From assembly GCA_014526335.1 (NCBI GenBank), contig JACTAT010000305.1, forward strand, positions 267,001 through 331,000: a DNA stretch of 64,000 bases, written 5' to 3'. The number at the start of each line of letters is the position of its first letter. Position 1 is the first letter of the stretch. This DNA comes from Chrysaora quinquecirrha (lineage: Eukaryota; Cnidaria; Scyphozoa; Semaeostomeae; Pelagiidae). Below the pieces are notes generated by a model. The model worked only from the letters and a program-made list of their open reading frames with translations, was not told the DNA's origin and did not search any database. The position numbers and the translations under genes were made by a program. Positions 63,075 to 64,000 of this stretch are shown one piece after another.

Positions 63075-64000
63075 AGGTATGGGGAGGGGCGTTTTTTCGC
63101 CCCCCCCCCCTTAGTTGTCTCAGCTGCTATTTGCCTGATTGAGATGAAGTGTGGTTGACATGTGCAAGTCTTCTTCGAGGGGCAATTCACTCCTTGAAAG
63201 TCTCGTACACCTTTGCTGGAAGTCCTATTGTTCTCTCAGAAGTCCCTTGAAAGTCCTTTTGTTTTAATGAAAGTCTCGTACGCCTTTTTGCAGAGTGAAA
63301 TGCCCCTCGGTCTTCTTCTTCTTCTTCTTCGCATGTACGTTGTGCTTTACAACTTCATGTTCCTAATAATATTGTTCCATTGTTTTCTTTCTGCACACAC
63401 CTCTTCCAGATCTCTTATCACTGTACTGTTACTTTCAAAGTTCACATTAAGAGCAAGTACCCAATTGCAACTAATTAAAACTATTGTTCGCTAATTAGTC
63501 ACGTGACAAGTTGCCTAGTGACCATGTAGAGTGTGAAATTATGACTATTTCTTCTATGTTGCCGAAAATCAAACTAAATTCGAATAAAATAGGTAAAAGG
63601 CACTGTAAAAGTTTAGATCTCTGTAGAAAGTAAACATTTTCTATCATTTAAGCTAATTATCAGCTAATTGCTGTTTTCAATCAACTTTCATAAGCATTTA
63701 TTTTGAAGACAAAATCTTTTGCTTACTCAGCATTTTGGAAAACTTAAATAACAAGCTTTATTTTCAGTAAATATATTCGAAAGCATAGTTTACACATCGT
63801 TATGCATGGCTCAATCCAAAAAGTTTGAAAAATTAGCTAATTAGACTTATTAAGATCATTAATAAAATTTATCACGTGACAAGTGACAAAATTTGCCAAC
63901 AATACCAAAAACATTCGAAATAGTGCAAAGGCTTAAATGTGAAATCGTTGGCAATTGTGCATTTTATGAAGCAAGCATGAAAAATGGCATACCTACCCAG
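63075..64000. mobile_element. TTAA-type element, copy 2, truncated by window end
   Basis: From the G-run/CGTTTTTTCGCC/C-run hairpin (about 63078-63112) onward it matches 8270-8800 closely: TAGTTGTCTCAGCTGCTATT, GCTAATTAGTCACGTGACA and GTTGCCTAG. It is interrupted at 63170-63459 by an insertion flanked by GCAAGT on both sides. The right end lies outside the window. Confidence 0.8.
63177..63308 (+). mobile_element. ~130-bp MITE, copy 3 (nested)
   Basis: A 132-bp element with ends GAGGGGCAATTCACTC and GAGTGAAATGCCCCTC. It is the same family as 131-263 and 275-405, and is followed by a (CTT)n tract. It sits inside the insertion (63170-63459) that splits the TTAA-type element. Confidence 0.75.

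Overview
The window is animal nuclear DNA. It is AT-rich, has spliceosomal introns, and is packed with small transposons. Two intronless class C GPCRs, a Penelope-like retroelement with a GIY-YIG domain, abundant TA-flanked MITEs and an 8 kb satellite suggest a non-bilaterian metazoan, most likely a cnidarian. The species cannot be fixed from the sequence alone.

Four host loci are recognisable. (1) 2614-7550 (+) is a six-exon LKAAEAR1 homologue; its signature heptapeptide is split by an intron. (2) 23309-26101 (-) and 34936-37506 (+) are two intronless metabotropic-glutamate-type receptors arranged head to head. (3) 31659-32428 (+) is the C-terminal catalytic part of a GT10 alpha-1,3-fucosyltransferase that lacks its N-terminal half. 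(4) 39865-57706 (-) is TRMT11, the tRNA guanine-10-N2 methyltransferase. I traced it through at least 14 exons over about 17 kb, and its introns hold much of the right-hand half of the window.

Most of the rest is mobile or repetitive. From 7.8 to 18.15 kb, an approximately 195-bp satellite (9.8-17.8 kb, with higher-order duplications of about 1151 and 1187 bp) is bracketed by a different, approximately 70-bp tandem repeat. At 18.9-21.8 kb is a 2.9 kb element with terminal inverted repeats (TIRs) of about 395 bp; it carries a broken gene whose motif spacing resembles FEN1/XPG-type nucleases. At 46.3-48.4 kb, inside a TRMT11 intron, is a Penelope-like element with 550-bp inverted ends. Its right end, and a solo relic at 22.4 kb, contain intact-looking hammerhead ribozyme cores. 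At 58.7-60.3 kb is a 1555-bp element with 231-bp TIRs that differ at one base. More than a dozen further elements were delimited by TIRs and target-site duplications (TA, TTAA or 8 bp).

The genes do not form a functional cluster. The linked GPCRs look like local duplicates. Splice sites were assigned by eye from GT/AG signals, reading phase and known protein families. Percent identities and species assignments need alignment.
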